From NCBI GenBank assembly GCA_018701395.1, contig JABIWU010000022.1, positions 1-39,995 of the forward strand: a stretch of DNA of 39,995 bases, in the 5' to 3' direction. The translations under genes and the position numbers were made by a program. Source of the stretch: Phycisphaerae bacterium (GTDB lineage: Bacteria > Planctomycetota > Phycisphaerae > Phycisphaerales > SM1A02). Below are positions 33,414 through 39,995 of this stretch, in pieces (the first letter of the stretch is position 1; every line of letters begins with the position of its first letter). The notes beneath the pieces were generated by a model. The model made no database searches. It was not told where the DNA came from and saw only the letters and a program-made list of their open reading frames with translations.

Positions 33414-34654
33414 TTCTCGCCACAGCTCAACACCACGGCGTTGTTTCCACGACACTCACTACGTTTATTTCTTTACTGGCATTTGCAACTGTTGTTGGCG
33501 TTTGTGCAAAGTTCATCAAGGTGCCGTACACAATAGCCCTTGTACTAGCCGGTCTCATAGTGGCGGCACTTGGCGCAGCTCCAGATAGCGTTGTTATAAC
33601 CCAAGAATTAATTCTTGTGCTTTTATTGCCACCACTTTTGTTTCAAGCGGGATTACACCTTGATCTTGACTTACTTCAAAAAAAAGCAGTTCCAGTTGTC
33701 ATCTTGGCAATTCCTGGCGTGCTTTTGTCCATGGTGCTTGTCGCGGTTGCAATACGACCGTTTCTTGGCGATCAAGCGTGGTTGCCAGCACTTCTCTTTG
33801 GCGCGATGCTTGCGCCCACCGACCCAATCTCTGTTCTTGCAACACTAAAAACAGCAAAAGCACCAAGTCGACTAAAAACACTCATTGAGGGCGAAAGTTT
33901 ATTTAATGATGGCACTGGCGTTGTATTGTTTCTCATTTTACTTGCGGCGGTGTTTCCAACAAGCGACCACGAGAGTTCGCTCTCCATAGTTGATGGTGTG
34001 ATGCAGTTTGTCAAAGTTGCTGGGCTGGGCGTTGTGTTTGGCTTGGGCTTTGGGTTAATTGCATTTTGGATTTTGCAAAGACTAAATGACCACGTGCTTG
34101 AGAATGCAATCACAATTGTGCTTGCTTGGGGTTCATTTATCGTTGCAGAACAAAGTGGTGCTTCGGGTGTTATATCGGTGGTTGTTGCTGGGCTAATCAT
34201 TGGTAATTACGGAACAAAACTAGCAATGAGCGATCAAACCGTTCAGACGATAAATACATTTTGGGAATCAATAGATTTTTTAATCAATTCGATTGTCTTT
34301 TTACTTATCGGTTTTGAACTTCAAGATATTGGCGGGCTTGAAACGCTTCTTCAATTAGACGTGTTGCTTGCAGTTGCCGCCACGTTTGGAGCAATTCTGT
34401 TTGCACGCGCACTTATGGTGTACCCAACAGCGTTTACTATAGGAAAACATTGGCCAAAGGGATGGAAACACGTTGTATTTTGGTCTGGCTTGAAGGGTTC
34501 AATTCCACTGGCGCTAGTCCTGGGTCTTCCATCTGGGGAATTAAAACAAACACTTGTTCCAATCGCTTTTGGCGTTGTACTTGTGAGTTTATTGTTGCAG
34601 GGGCTAACTGTTGGGCCACTCATTCGAAAAACAGGCGTCTCAAATGCCAGTTAG
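33410..34654 (+). CDS. CPA1-family Na+/H+ antiporter
   Basis: Inner-membrane cation/proton exchanger of 414 residues with about 11-12 membrane helices over its whole length. Hallmarks are PTDPISVLATLKTAKAP and EGESLFNDGTGVVLF, where the ND pair forms the ion site of NhaP/NHE-type antiporters. The late WSGLKGSIPLALVLGLP is also typical. The C-terminal cytosolic regulatory domain of some relatives is absent. The ATG at 33410 overlaps the thiE stop as ATGA. An in-frame start at 33317 lies inside thiE in another frame and is rejected. It probably takes part in pH or sodium homeostasis. Confidence 0.92.
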   Translation: MILATAQHHGVVSTTLTTFISLLAFATVVGVCAKFIKVPYTIALVLAGLIVAALGAAPDSVVITQELILVLLLPPLLFQAGLHLDLDLLQKKAVPVVILAIPGVLLSMVLVAVAIRPFLGDQAWLPALLFGAMLAPTDPISVLATLKTAKAPSRLKTLIEGESLFNDGTGVVLFLILLAAVFPTSDHESSLSIVDGVMQFVKVAGLGVVFGLGFGLIAFWILQRLNDHVLENAITIVLAWGSFIVAEQSGASGVISVVVAGLIIGNYGTKLAMSDQTVQTINTFWESIDFLINSIVFLLIGFELQDIGGLETLLQLDVLLAVAATFGAILFARALMVYPTAFTIGKHWPKGWKHVVFWSGLKGSIPLALVLGLPSGELKQTLVPIAFGVVLVSLLLQGLTVGPLIRKTGVSNAS

Positions 34655-35453
34655 TGATTTTTCTTTTACGTTTCTCGGCACGGGTACATCTGCCGGAATT
34701 CCCGTTATTACCTGCGATTGTGACGTGTGCAACAGTGATGACCCAAGAGATAAACGGTTGCGGTGTAGTGTTTGTGTTCGATTTACTGACGAAGACGGGC
34801 AAAAACGGGTTGTCCTGATTGACGCTTCGCCCGACCTTCGGCAACAAGTGCTCAAGGAACAATTAACAAGGTGCGACGCAATATTATTTACCCATAACCA
34901 CGTTGATCACACGTTTGGTCTCGATGACACTCGAATGTTTAACGTTTCGATGCAACAACCAATGGATATTTATGCTGAACGTCATACGCTCGACCACCTC
35001 GCTCGAGTGTTTCAACACGTCTTTGAATCCCATAAAAACGTGAATGATTCTTTTGTGGCCAACTTGGTACCAAACGAACTAACTGTAGACACCGCGCTTG
35101 ATTTACACGGTGTTTTATTTACTCCAATTAGGCTATTGCACGGCCGACTTCCTATTGTTGGCTTCAGGATAGATGTTCCCGGCGGACCCTCGCTCGCTTA
35201 TTGCACCGACGTTTCGTCAATACCACCAGAGTCATGGCCGCAACTGCTTAAATTAGATACTCTTGTTCTGGACATGCTGCGTTTTCGGCACCACCCCACA
35301 CACCTTACACTAGACCAAGCTATTGAAATAGCAGAGCAAGTAGGCGCAAAACAAACCTATTTCACGCACATGACCCACTGTGTTGGACACGAAAAAACCG
35401 ATGCTGGTTTGCCCGAATCGATACACTTGGCGTATGACGGTTTGAGTATCTAA
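34644..35453 (+). CDS. PhnP-like metallo-beta-lactamase fold phosphodiesterase
   Basis: Soluble MBL-fold hydrolase of 269 residues. It starts with FLGTGTSAGIP and carries the Cys pattern C24-x-C26-xx-C29 with C41 later, which in PhnP binds a structural zinc. The active-site motif is T83-HNHVDH to H89. A C-terminal block HHPTHLTLDQAIEIAEQ then TYFTHMTH is typical of the PhnP/cyclic phosphate phosphodiesterase subgroup. No phosphonate (phn) genes are near, so the physiological substrate is open. I chose the ATG at 34644, which overlaps the antiporter gene by 11 nt. Confidence 0.88.
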   Translation: MPVSDFSFTFLGTGTSAGIPVITCDCDVCNSDDPRDKRLRCSVCVRFTDEDGQKRVVLIDASPDLRQQVLKEQLTRCDAILFTHNHVDHTFGLDDTRMFNVSMQQPMDIYAERHTLDHLARVFQHVFESHKNVNDSFVANLVPNELTVDTALDLHGVLFTPIRLLHGRLPIVGFRIDVPGGPSLAYCTDVSSIPPESWPQLLKLDTLVLDMLRFRHHPTHLTLDQAIEIAEQVGAKQTYFTHMTHCVGHEKTDAGLPESIHLAYDGLSI

Positions 35454-35485
35454 ATACCCGTAATTCTGATACAATCCTCCGCCTT

Positions 35486-36355
35486 ATGGCACAAATTCGC
35501 GCAATTAGAAAACGAATGGTAGCGGTTGGAACAATCGCTCGCATCACTAAAACGATGCAGATGATTGCAACAGCGAAATTCACCGCTGCCCTTACTCGAG
35601 CTAAAGACAGTCGCCCATACACCGATGCCATTCGCAATCTTGTTGGCGAGGTTTCAAGTGCCGCCGGAGACTACGATTCGCCACTCTTTTCTGAACCACA
35701 AAGTACAGGAAAGGAATTGGTCTTGGTAATTACTTCTGACCGTGGTTTATGCGGTGCGTACAACGGAAATGTTTTGCGTAAAGCGTTACAGCACACCCGT
35801 TCAGCCAAACAAAACAACTCTGAAGTGACGCTTGAAACAGCGGGAAAAAAAGCCACAACCTTTTTTAAGTTCCAAAAACTTGAAGCACGTAATCAACTTA
35901 CCTTTGGTGACAAGCCGGGCTACGAGGACGTTGCTCGTGTTGCAAACCGTTATATGGATGAATTTTCTAATGGCGAGTGGGATAAGGTTTCAGTTGTTTA
36001 TATGCGGTTTGAATCAAACGCTCGCCAAATTCCAGAGGTAATTCAACTTCTCCCAATCGCAGCAGACGCAAACGAAACGGTTGATGAATCAAGTACTGCA
36101 AATTACGAATTCTCACCTTCTGCGGAAGAAATATTAGACGACTTAATTCCACGGAGTGTCATTACAACACTATTTCAAATGTTTAACGACGCCGTGGTTA
36201 GCGAAAATATTATGCGAATGATTGCAATGAAAGCGGCAACCGAAAACGCAAACGAACTTGGTAAAGATCTTAAACGAGATTACAACCGAGCTCGTCAAGC
36301 ACAAATTACAACTGAGCTCACCGAGATTATCTCGGGAGCCGCAGCACTCGAGTAA
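35486..36355 (+). CDS. atpG: F-type ATP synthase gamma subunit
   Basis: Central rotor stalk of F1F0 ATP synthase. The 289-residue protein has the expected N-terminal helix (IRAIRKRM, ITKTMQMIATAKF), LVLVITSDRGLCGAYNGN at about 73-90, and the C-terminal helix MIAMKAATENANEL with NRARQAQITTELTEI. Full length and all motifs are present. The oddity is context: atpA, atpD, atpH and other synthase genes are not next to it, and it is followed by a cobalamin adenosyltransferase after 5 nt. TACAAT at 35470-35475 lies 10 nt from the ATG, but no -35 hexamer supports it, and no Shine-Dalgarno sequence is visible. Confidence 0.95.
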   Translation: MAQIRAIRKRMVAVGTIARITKTMQMIATAKFTAALTRAKDSRPYTDAIRNLVGEVSSAAGDYDSPLFSEPQSTGKELVLVITSDRGLCGAYNGNVLRKALQHTRSAKQNNSEVTLETAGKKATTFFKFQKLEARNQLTFGDKPGYEDVARVANRYMDEFSNGEWDKVSVVYMRFESNARQIPEVIQLLPIAADANETVDESSTANYEFSPSAEEILDDLIPRSVITTLFQMFNDAVVSENIMRMIAMKAATENANELGKDLKRDYNRARQAQITTELTEIISGAAALE

Positions 36356-36360
36356 AGCAA

Positions 36361-36885
36361 ATGCCAATCTATACACGAACTGGTGACGATGGAACTACGG
36401 GACTCGCTGGTGGTGGTCGTGTAGAAAAAGATACTATTCGAATGCATGCGGTTGGCGATGTTGATGAATTTAACGCATCGCTTGGAGTGGTGGGTGACGA
36501 AAATCTCCAACCACTACAAGCACTTTTGTTTGAACTTGGGGCCGATTTAGCATCACCCGATACAAACGAGACAAGAAGAATTAATCAATCAGACATCGAT
36601 CATATTGAACAATGGATTGACACAACAGAATCAAGTAACGAACAACTTACAACCTTTATACTTCCCGGCGGCTGTGATTTTGCATCTAGACTACATTTTG
36701 CACGGACGGTTTGCCGTCGCGCAGAACGAAGCGTGACATCACTTCACCGAGAGGGTGGTTGTTCAAGAGAATCATTAATATTTTTAAATAGAACCAGCGA
36801 CTTACTGTTTGCAATGGCGCGATCAATTAACAAAATGGCTGGTATTGGTGATATACCATGGCACCCAAGAACAGACAAGGATTAA
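36361..36885 (+). CDS. PduO-type cob(I)alamin adenosyltransferase
   Basis: Transfers the adenosyl group of ATP to cob(I)alamin to make adenosylcobalamin. The 174-residue, all-helical protein has the N-terminal ATP-binding RTGDDGTTGL, GDVDEFNASLG, FILPGG, the Arg-rich CRRAERSV and the late LNRTSDLLFAMAR. It lies 5 nt after atpG and 3 nt before gapdh, so the three form a probable operon. It can supply the cofactor for the mutase implied by the cobalamin/GTPase protein at 7263-8381. Confidence 0.93.
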   Translation: MPIYTRTGDDGTTGLAGGGRVEKDTIRMHAVGDVDEFNASLGVVGDENLQPLQALLFELGADLASPDTNETRRINQSDIDHIEQWIDTTESSNEQLTTFILPGGCDFASRLHFARTVCRRAERSVTSLHREGGCSRESLIFLNRTSDLLFAMARSINKMAGIGDIPWHPRTDKD

Positions 36886-36888
36886 TCT

Positions 36889-37902
36889 ATGACTATTCGA
36901 ATTGGCATCAATGGGTTTGGACGAATTGGACGACTTGTATATCGGGCAGCAGCAATATCAGGCGATTTTGAAATTGTTGCAATCAATGACCTTGTTCCAC
37001 AAGACAACCTTGGTTACTTGCTTCAGTACGACACGATGCACGGTACGTTTGCAAAGAAAGTTACCGTGACGGATGACGGATTTGATGTTGATGGCATGCA
37101 AACAAAATGTTTAAGCCAGCGAGACCCCTCCGCTTTGCCATGGGGCGACCTTGGCGTCGACTATGTGCTTGAATCAACTGGCTTTTTCACCGATTACGCC
37201 GGTGCTCACAAGCACGTTGAGGCGGGAGCAAAACGCGTGCTTGTTTCAGCACCTACAAAAACACCGGATGAAGTGCCAACATTTGTCTACAAAGTGAACC
37301 ACAACGAATACGACCCAGCAAAACATAAGGTTTTGTCAAACGCTTCGTGTACAACAAACTGTTTGGCGCCTATTGCAAAAGTTATTGACGATTCGTTTGG
37401 TCTTGAAGAGGGTTTGATGACCACAATTCACGCAGCGACCGCTACTCAACCAACTCAAGACGGTCCAACCAAAAAAGATTTTCGTGGCGGGCGTAATGCG
37501 TACATGAACATTATTCCTGCAAGCACGGGCGCCGCTAAAGCAGTTGGTCTTTGCTTGCCGCATTTGCAAGGCAAACTTACAGGTATGTCGATGCGAGTTC
37601 CAACCGCAGATGTTTCGGTTGTTGATCTTACTGTTCGCACAAAGAGTGCAACAAGTTATGAAGATATTTGCGGTGCAATGAAAGCGGCAGCGGGCGACTC
37701 CATGAGTGGCGTGCTAGGGTACACAGAAGAACCACTTGTCAGCTCCGACTTTGTTGGTGACCCACGAAGTTCTATCTTTGATGCAGGTGCTGGTATTGGC
37801 TTGAGCGATAACTTCTTTAAAGTAGTCAGTTGGTACGATAACGAAGCCGGATATTCAAACCGCTGCGTCGACATGATGCGTATGATGTCTGAAAACGATT
37901 AA
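36889..37902 (+). CDS. gap: Glyceraldehyde-3-phosphate dehydrogenase, type I
   Basis: Glycolytic and gluconeogenic dehydrogenase of 337 residues. The NAD-binding [15 protein letters not shown], the catalytic C154 in [12 protein letters not shown], and the substrate-binding segments FRGGRNA, MSMRVPT and [12 protein letters not shown] are all present. A Shine-Dalgarno AAGGA lies about 7 nt before the ATG. The stop TAA (37900-37902) overlaps the mdh stop on the other strand within a single TTAA. Cofactor choice (NAD or NADP) cannot be settled by eye. Confidence 0.96.
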   Translation: MTIRIGINGFGRIGRLVYRAAAISGDFEIVAINDLVPQDNLGYLLQYDTMHGTFAKKVTVTDDGFDVDGMQTKCLSQRDPSALPWGDLGVDYVLESTGFFTDYAGAHKHVEAGAKRVLVSAPTKTPDEVPTFVYKVNHNEYDPAKHKVLSNASCTTNCLAPIAKVIDDSFGLEEGLMTTIHAATATQPTQDGPTKKDFRGGRNAYMNIIPASTGAAKAVGLCLPHLQGKLTGMSMRVPTADVSVVDLTVRTKSATSYEDICGAMKAAAGDSMSGVLGYTEEPLVSSDFVGDPRSSIFDAGAGIGLSDNFFKVVSWYDNEAGYSNRCVDMMRMMSEND

Positions 37903-38849
37903 CCCAACTCAGGAAAAGTTGTCTTCACTGTGTTGACCAAATCAGCAACATGTGAAGCAGACTCATCCATCATCGCTTGTTCACTTTCGTTCAATTCAAT
38001 TTGAACAACTCGCTCAACTCCGTTCTTTCCTAGAACGGCAGGAACGCCAACGAAAAGTCCGTTAATTCCAAATTCACCATCGCAGTATGCGGCGCACGGC
38101 AATATTCGTTTTTTATCTTTTATAATGGCTTCTGCCATTTGTACACTGCCACTTGCTGGTGCGTAGTATGCACTTGTTCCCATCATTTTCACAATTTCAC
38201 CACCACCAGCCTTGGCACGATCAACGCAAGCATTAATTGTTTCTTCAGGGAGTAGTTGTGAAACAGGTATGCCGTGTACCGAGGTATAGCGCGGCAATGG
38301 CACCATATCGTCACCGTGGCCACCAAGCAACAATGCTTGAATATCTTCAACAGAAACGTCAAGTTCCATCGCAAGGAACGCTCTAAATCGTGCAACATCT
38401 AAACAGCCCGCTTGACCAACGATTCGGTTTGTTGGAAAGCCAGATGCTTTCCAAGCGGTGTACACCATTGCATCAAGTGGGTTGGAAACAATAATCATGA
38501 CTGCGCCGGGCGCAGCTTGTGCAACTTGTTCCGAAACAGATTTAACAATTTTTACATTTGTTGCGATTAGGTCATCTCGGCTCATGCCCGGTTTTCGAGG
38601 AATGCCAGCCGTAACAATGACAACATCGCTTCCCTCTACATCTTTGTAGTCGCACGTGCCAGTTATACTTGCATCGAACCGCTCCATTGGACCCGCGCAG
38701 AACAAATCAAGAGCCTTGCCTTGCGCAACACCGACAGAAGTCGGAATGTCAACAAGCACGACATCACCAAGTTCTTTTGATGCTGCCCAAACAGCGCAAG
38801 TTGCACCAACATTTCCTGCTCCAATAACGCTAATTTTTGCTCTTCGCAT
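37899..38849 (-). CDS. mdh: Malate dehydrogenase (LDH-like)
   Basis: TCA-cycle enzyme of 316 residues that interconverts malate and oxaloacetate with NAD. It has the Rossmann start [13 protein letters not shown], the acidic VDIP after beta-2, [14 protein letters not shown] with the two Arg that mark malate over lactate specificity, SNPLDAMVY, and the active-site [12 protein letters not shown]. The length and sequence match the LDH-like (type 3) malate dehydrogenase. An AAGG motif lies 6-7 nt before the ATG. The stop shares a TTAA with the gap stop. It is divergent from the M48 protease gene across 136 nt. Confidence 0.95.
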   Translation of the reverse strand: MRRAKISVIGAGNVGATCAVWAASKELGDVVLVDIPTSVGVAQGKALDLFCAGPMERFDASITGTCDYKDVEGSDVVIVTAGIPRKPGMSRDDLIATNVKIVKSVSEQVAQAAPGAVMIIVSNPLDAMVYTAWKASGFPTNRIVGQAGCLDVARFRAFLAMELDVSVEDIQALLLGGHGDDMVPLPRYTSVHGIPVSQLLPEETINACVDRAKAGGGEIVKMMGTSAYYAPASGSVQMAEAIIKDKKRILPCAAYCDGEFGINGLFVGVPAVLGKNGVERVVQIELNESEQAMMDESASHVADLVNTVKTTFPELG

Positions 38850-38985
38850 GGTCTACACCTTTTTGAGTTGGTTGTTTTTAGAAAATCACTAAGAACACCC
38901 TATTCTACACGATTCAATTCCACCACTGTGGATATGCTGTACCTATGTTGAAACAAATACCACAAGCATTAGTAAGAACAAATAA
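38850..38985. promoter_or_regulatory. Divergent intergenic region between mdh and the M48 gene
   Basis: 136 nt that must hold both promoters. For mdh, a minus-strand TAGAAT at 38907-38902 is a candidate -10 without a clear -35. For the M48 gene, TTGAAA at 38948-38953 is a candidate -35, but the -10 (TAGTAA, 38970-38975) is weak. I see no other structure here. Confidence 0.35.
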
Positions 38986-39792
38986 ATGATACGTTCTTTT
39001 TCTCTAGCTTTATGTATATTTTTCTTGGGTTGTTCTCATGCTCCCGAAACGGGTAGAACGCAATTAATAATGCTATCTTCCTCACAAGAAATCGCACTGG
39101 GACACGAAGCATTCGCCGAAGTTCTTAAAAAAGAAAAAATAGTATCCTCAGGCGAAGAGTATGAAATGGTGCAAGAGGTTGGCGAAAAGGTCGCCCTTGC
39201 AGCAAGTCGCCTGTATCCAAACGCAGTCCGTGGCTATAAATGGAGATTTGCACTCATTAAAGACAAGGACATGGTGAATGCGTGGGCATTGCCTGGCGGT
39301 AAGTGCGCGGTGTACACGGGGTTGTTACCAATAGCAAAGAACAAAGATGGGCTTGCGATTGTTATGGCACACGAAGTAGCGCACGTTATTGCCAGGCACG
39401 GCGCTGAGCGAGCAAGCCACAGCATGGTGGGCGCAGCTGTTGTTGCGGGTATGGCGATGGCAGACATGAACAAACGCGATCGGTCGGTTGTGCTTGGCGC
39501 GTACGGGCTTGGTGTTGCGCTGCCTTTTTCAAGAACCCAAGAAACGGAAGCAGACCAACTTGGTTTGTATATTGCAGCAGATGCCGGCTTTGACCCACGC
39601 CAAGCGATTCCACTTTGGAAACGCATGGGTACCGAAAACAAAGGTGCTCCACCTGAATTTATGTCTACACACCCATCTTCAAAAACCAGAATACAACAAC
39701 TTCGTAGGTGGATGCCCAAGGCAATGTTGTACTACGACACCGCGATAGCGCATGAAGATGCGCTTCAAACCAACAACAAACCTAAAAATTAA
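38986..39792 (+). CDS. M48-family metalloprotease lipoprotein
   Basis: Envelope zinc protease of the LoiP/BepA-like M48 group, 268 residues. The signal peptide ends FFLGC (C16 lipidated). The zinc motif is H129-EVAH-133, and the third ligand lies in the ETEAD segment at 186-190. NAWALPGGKCAVYTGLL and STHPSSKTRI are other family blocks. It has no TPR domain, unlike BepA. It likely helps quality control of outer-membrane proteins. It stands alone, divergent from mdh. Confidence 0.92.
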   Translation: MIRSFSLALCIFFLGCSHAPETGRTQLIMLSSSQEIALGHEAFAEVLKKEKIVSSGEEYEMVQEVGEKVALAASRLYPNAVRGYKWRFALIKDKDMVNAWALPGGKCAVYTGLLPIAKNKDGLAIVMAHEVAHVIARHGAERASHSMVGAAVVAGMAMADMNKRDRSVVLGAYGLGVALPFSRTQETEADQLGLYIAADAGFDPRQAIPLWKRMGTENKGAPPEFMSTHPSSKTRIQQLRRWMPKAMLYYDTAIAHEDALQTNNKPKN

Positions 39793-39853
39793 CCTCCGGC
39801 TAATTTATTCGCCAGTAACCGCTCATCCGCTTTTAGCAGTTACATTCCCACAT
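39793..39853. other. Non-coding gap with a weak hairpin
   Basis: Between the M48 gene and the tRNA terminator. An imperfect inverted repeat, GTAACCGCT at 39816-39824 with AGCAGTTAC at 39836-39844, pairs at eight of nine positions on the plus strand and with a G-U wobble on the minus strand. It has no T-run after it, so terminator function is unsure. Nothing else is seen. Confidence 0.35.
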
Positions 39854-39883
39854 AAAACAACCCCCTGCATGAACAGGAGGTTG
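39854..39883 (-). terminator. Rho-independent terminator of the tRNA-Ile gene
   Basis: On the minus strand a 10-bp stem (CAACCTCCTG with CAGGGGGTTG, one U-G wobble) closes a 6-nt loop and is followed by TTTT. It starts 8 nt after the tRNA 3' end. The same repeat read as plus-strand RNA has a C-A mismatch and no U-tract, so the orientation is clear. Confidence 0.85.
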
Positions 39884-39891
39884 TATCAAAA

Positions 39892-39965
<74 letters not shown>

Positions 39966-39969
39966 TTGT

Positions 39970-39986
39970 GTTTCTTAAAAAGAAAC
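39970..39986. repeat. Perfect inverted repeat just upstream of tRNA-Ile
   Basis: GTTTCTT-AAA-AAGAAAC: a 7-bp perfect stem with a 3-nt loop, ending 5 nt before the tRNA 5' end (39965). It may be a processing stem, part of the promoter, or a terminator of an upstream gene. Confidence 0.55.
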
Positions 39987-39995
39987 TCGGTCGCG

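Noticed and set aside
35470-35475. TACAAT 10 nt before atpG as another near-leaderless promoter
   Set aside because: No -35-like hexamer at 16-18 nt, so I did not list it as a promoter, although the distance fits the pattern.
38928-38936. DnaA-box-like TGTGGATAT between mdh and the M48 gene
   Set aside because: One mismatch, a single copy, no AT-rich unwinding region or neighbouring boxes, and no origin genes; not evidence for an origin.

Overview
The window is a compact, AT-rich stretch of a bacterial chromosome from a Gram-negative, probably aerobic heterotroph. The outer membrane is implied by an LptB-type ATPase, a TolC-like channel and several lipoproteins with clear lipoboxes. Several traits would suit a marine Planctomycetota/Phycisphaerae-like lineage: a VKOR-DsbA fusion, a ThiD2-ThiE fusion, a cobalamin-binding domain fused to a MeaB-like GTPase, and MerR-like HTH plus receiver fusions. 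This placement is inference; no rRNA gene is present to settle it. I see no phage, insertion sequence, CRISPR array or integrase.

Layout. 0-3.6 kb (+): comEC and a PQQ-type sugar dehydrogenase. 3.6-7.2 kb (-): argS followed by a VKOR/DsbA/pseudo-DsbA fusion. 7.3-12.2 kb: a cobalamin-binding/GTPase fusion (+), fbp and a PrpD-family protein (-), and a thiolase (+), together a carbon and acyl-CoA metabolism patch. 12.2-17.1 kb (-): a six-gene run of tolC-like gene, membrane fusion protein, ubiX, lipoprotein, yeast-type cytosine deaminase and a previously hidden 43-residue very basic protein. 17.2-19.4 kb (+): upp, a divergent metallophosphoesterase and tsaB. 19.4-21.3 kb (+): a structured leader, an HTH-receiver protein and a pseudoreceiver-GAF protein. 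21.4-25.2 kb (-): dnaE. 25.2-30.0 kb: a small membrane protein (+), then a seven-gene minus-strand cluster built around lptB that includes four proteins I cannot assign. 30.0-32.4 kb: a YwlE-like phosphatase with rpiB (+), and pepA (-). 32.4-37.9 kb (+): thiD2-thiE, a Na+/H+ antiporter, a PhnP-like hydrolase, an isolated atpG, a PduO-type cobalamin adenosyltransferase and gapdh. 37.9-40.0 kb: mdh (-), an M48 lipoprotein protease (+), and tRNA-Ile(GAU) with its own terminator (-).

How it fits together. Cytosine deaminase plus Upp make a cytosine-to-UMP salvage route. The cobalamin-domain GTPase and the adenosyltransferase point to an adenosylcobalamin-dependent mutase encoded elsewhere; PrpD and thiolase fit short-chain acyl-CoA/propionate metabolism. 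Fbp, Gapdh, RpiB and Mdh are central carbon enzymes.

The most notable genome-scale feature is packing. Seven convergent gene pairs overlap or are separated by at most 30 nt. Divergent promoters are squeezed into 21-136 nt. Several strong promoters sit so close to the start codon that the mRNA should be leaderless or nearly so. The best candidates for something undescribed are the tiny basic ORF at 12231-12362, the lptB-linked unknown genes, the HTH-receiver/pseudoreceiver-GAF pair with its folded leader, and the leaderless, overlapping promoter architecture. No single dramatic new system is obvious.
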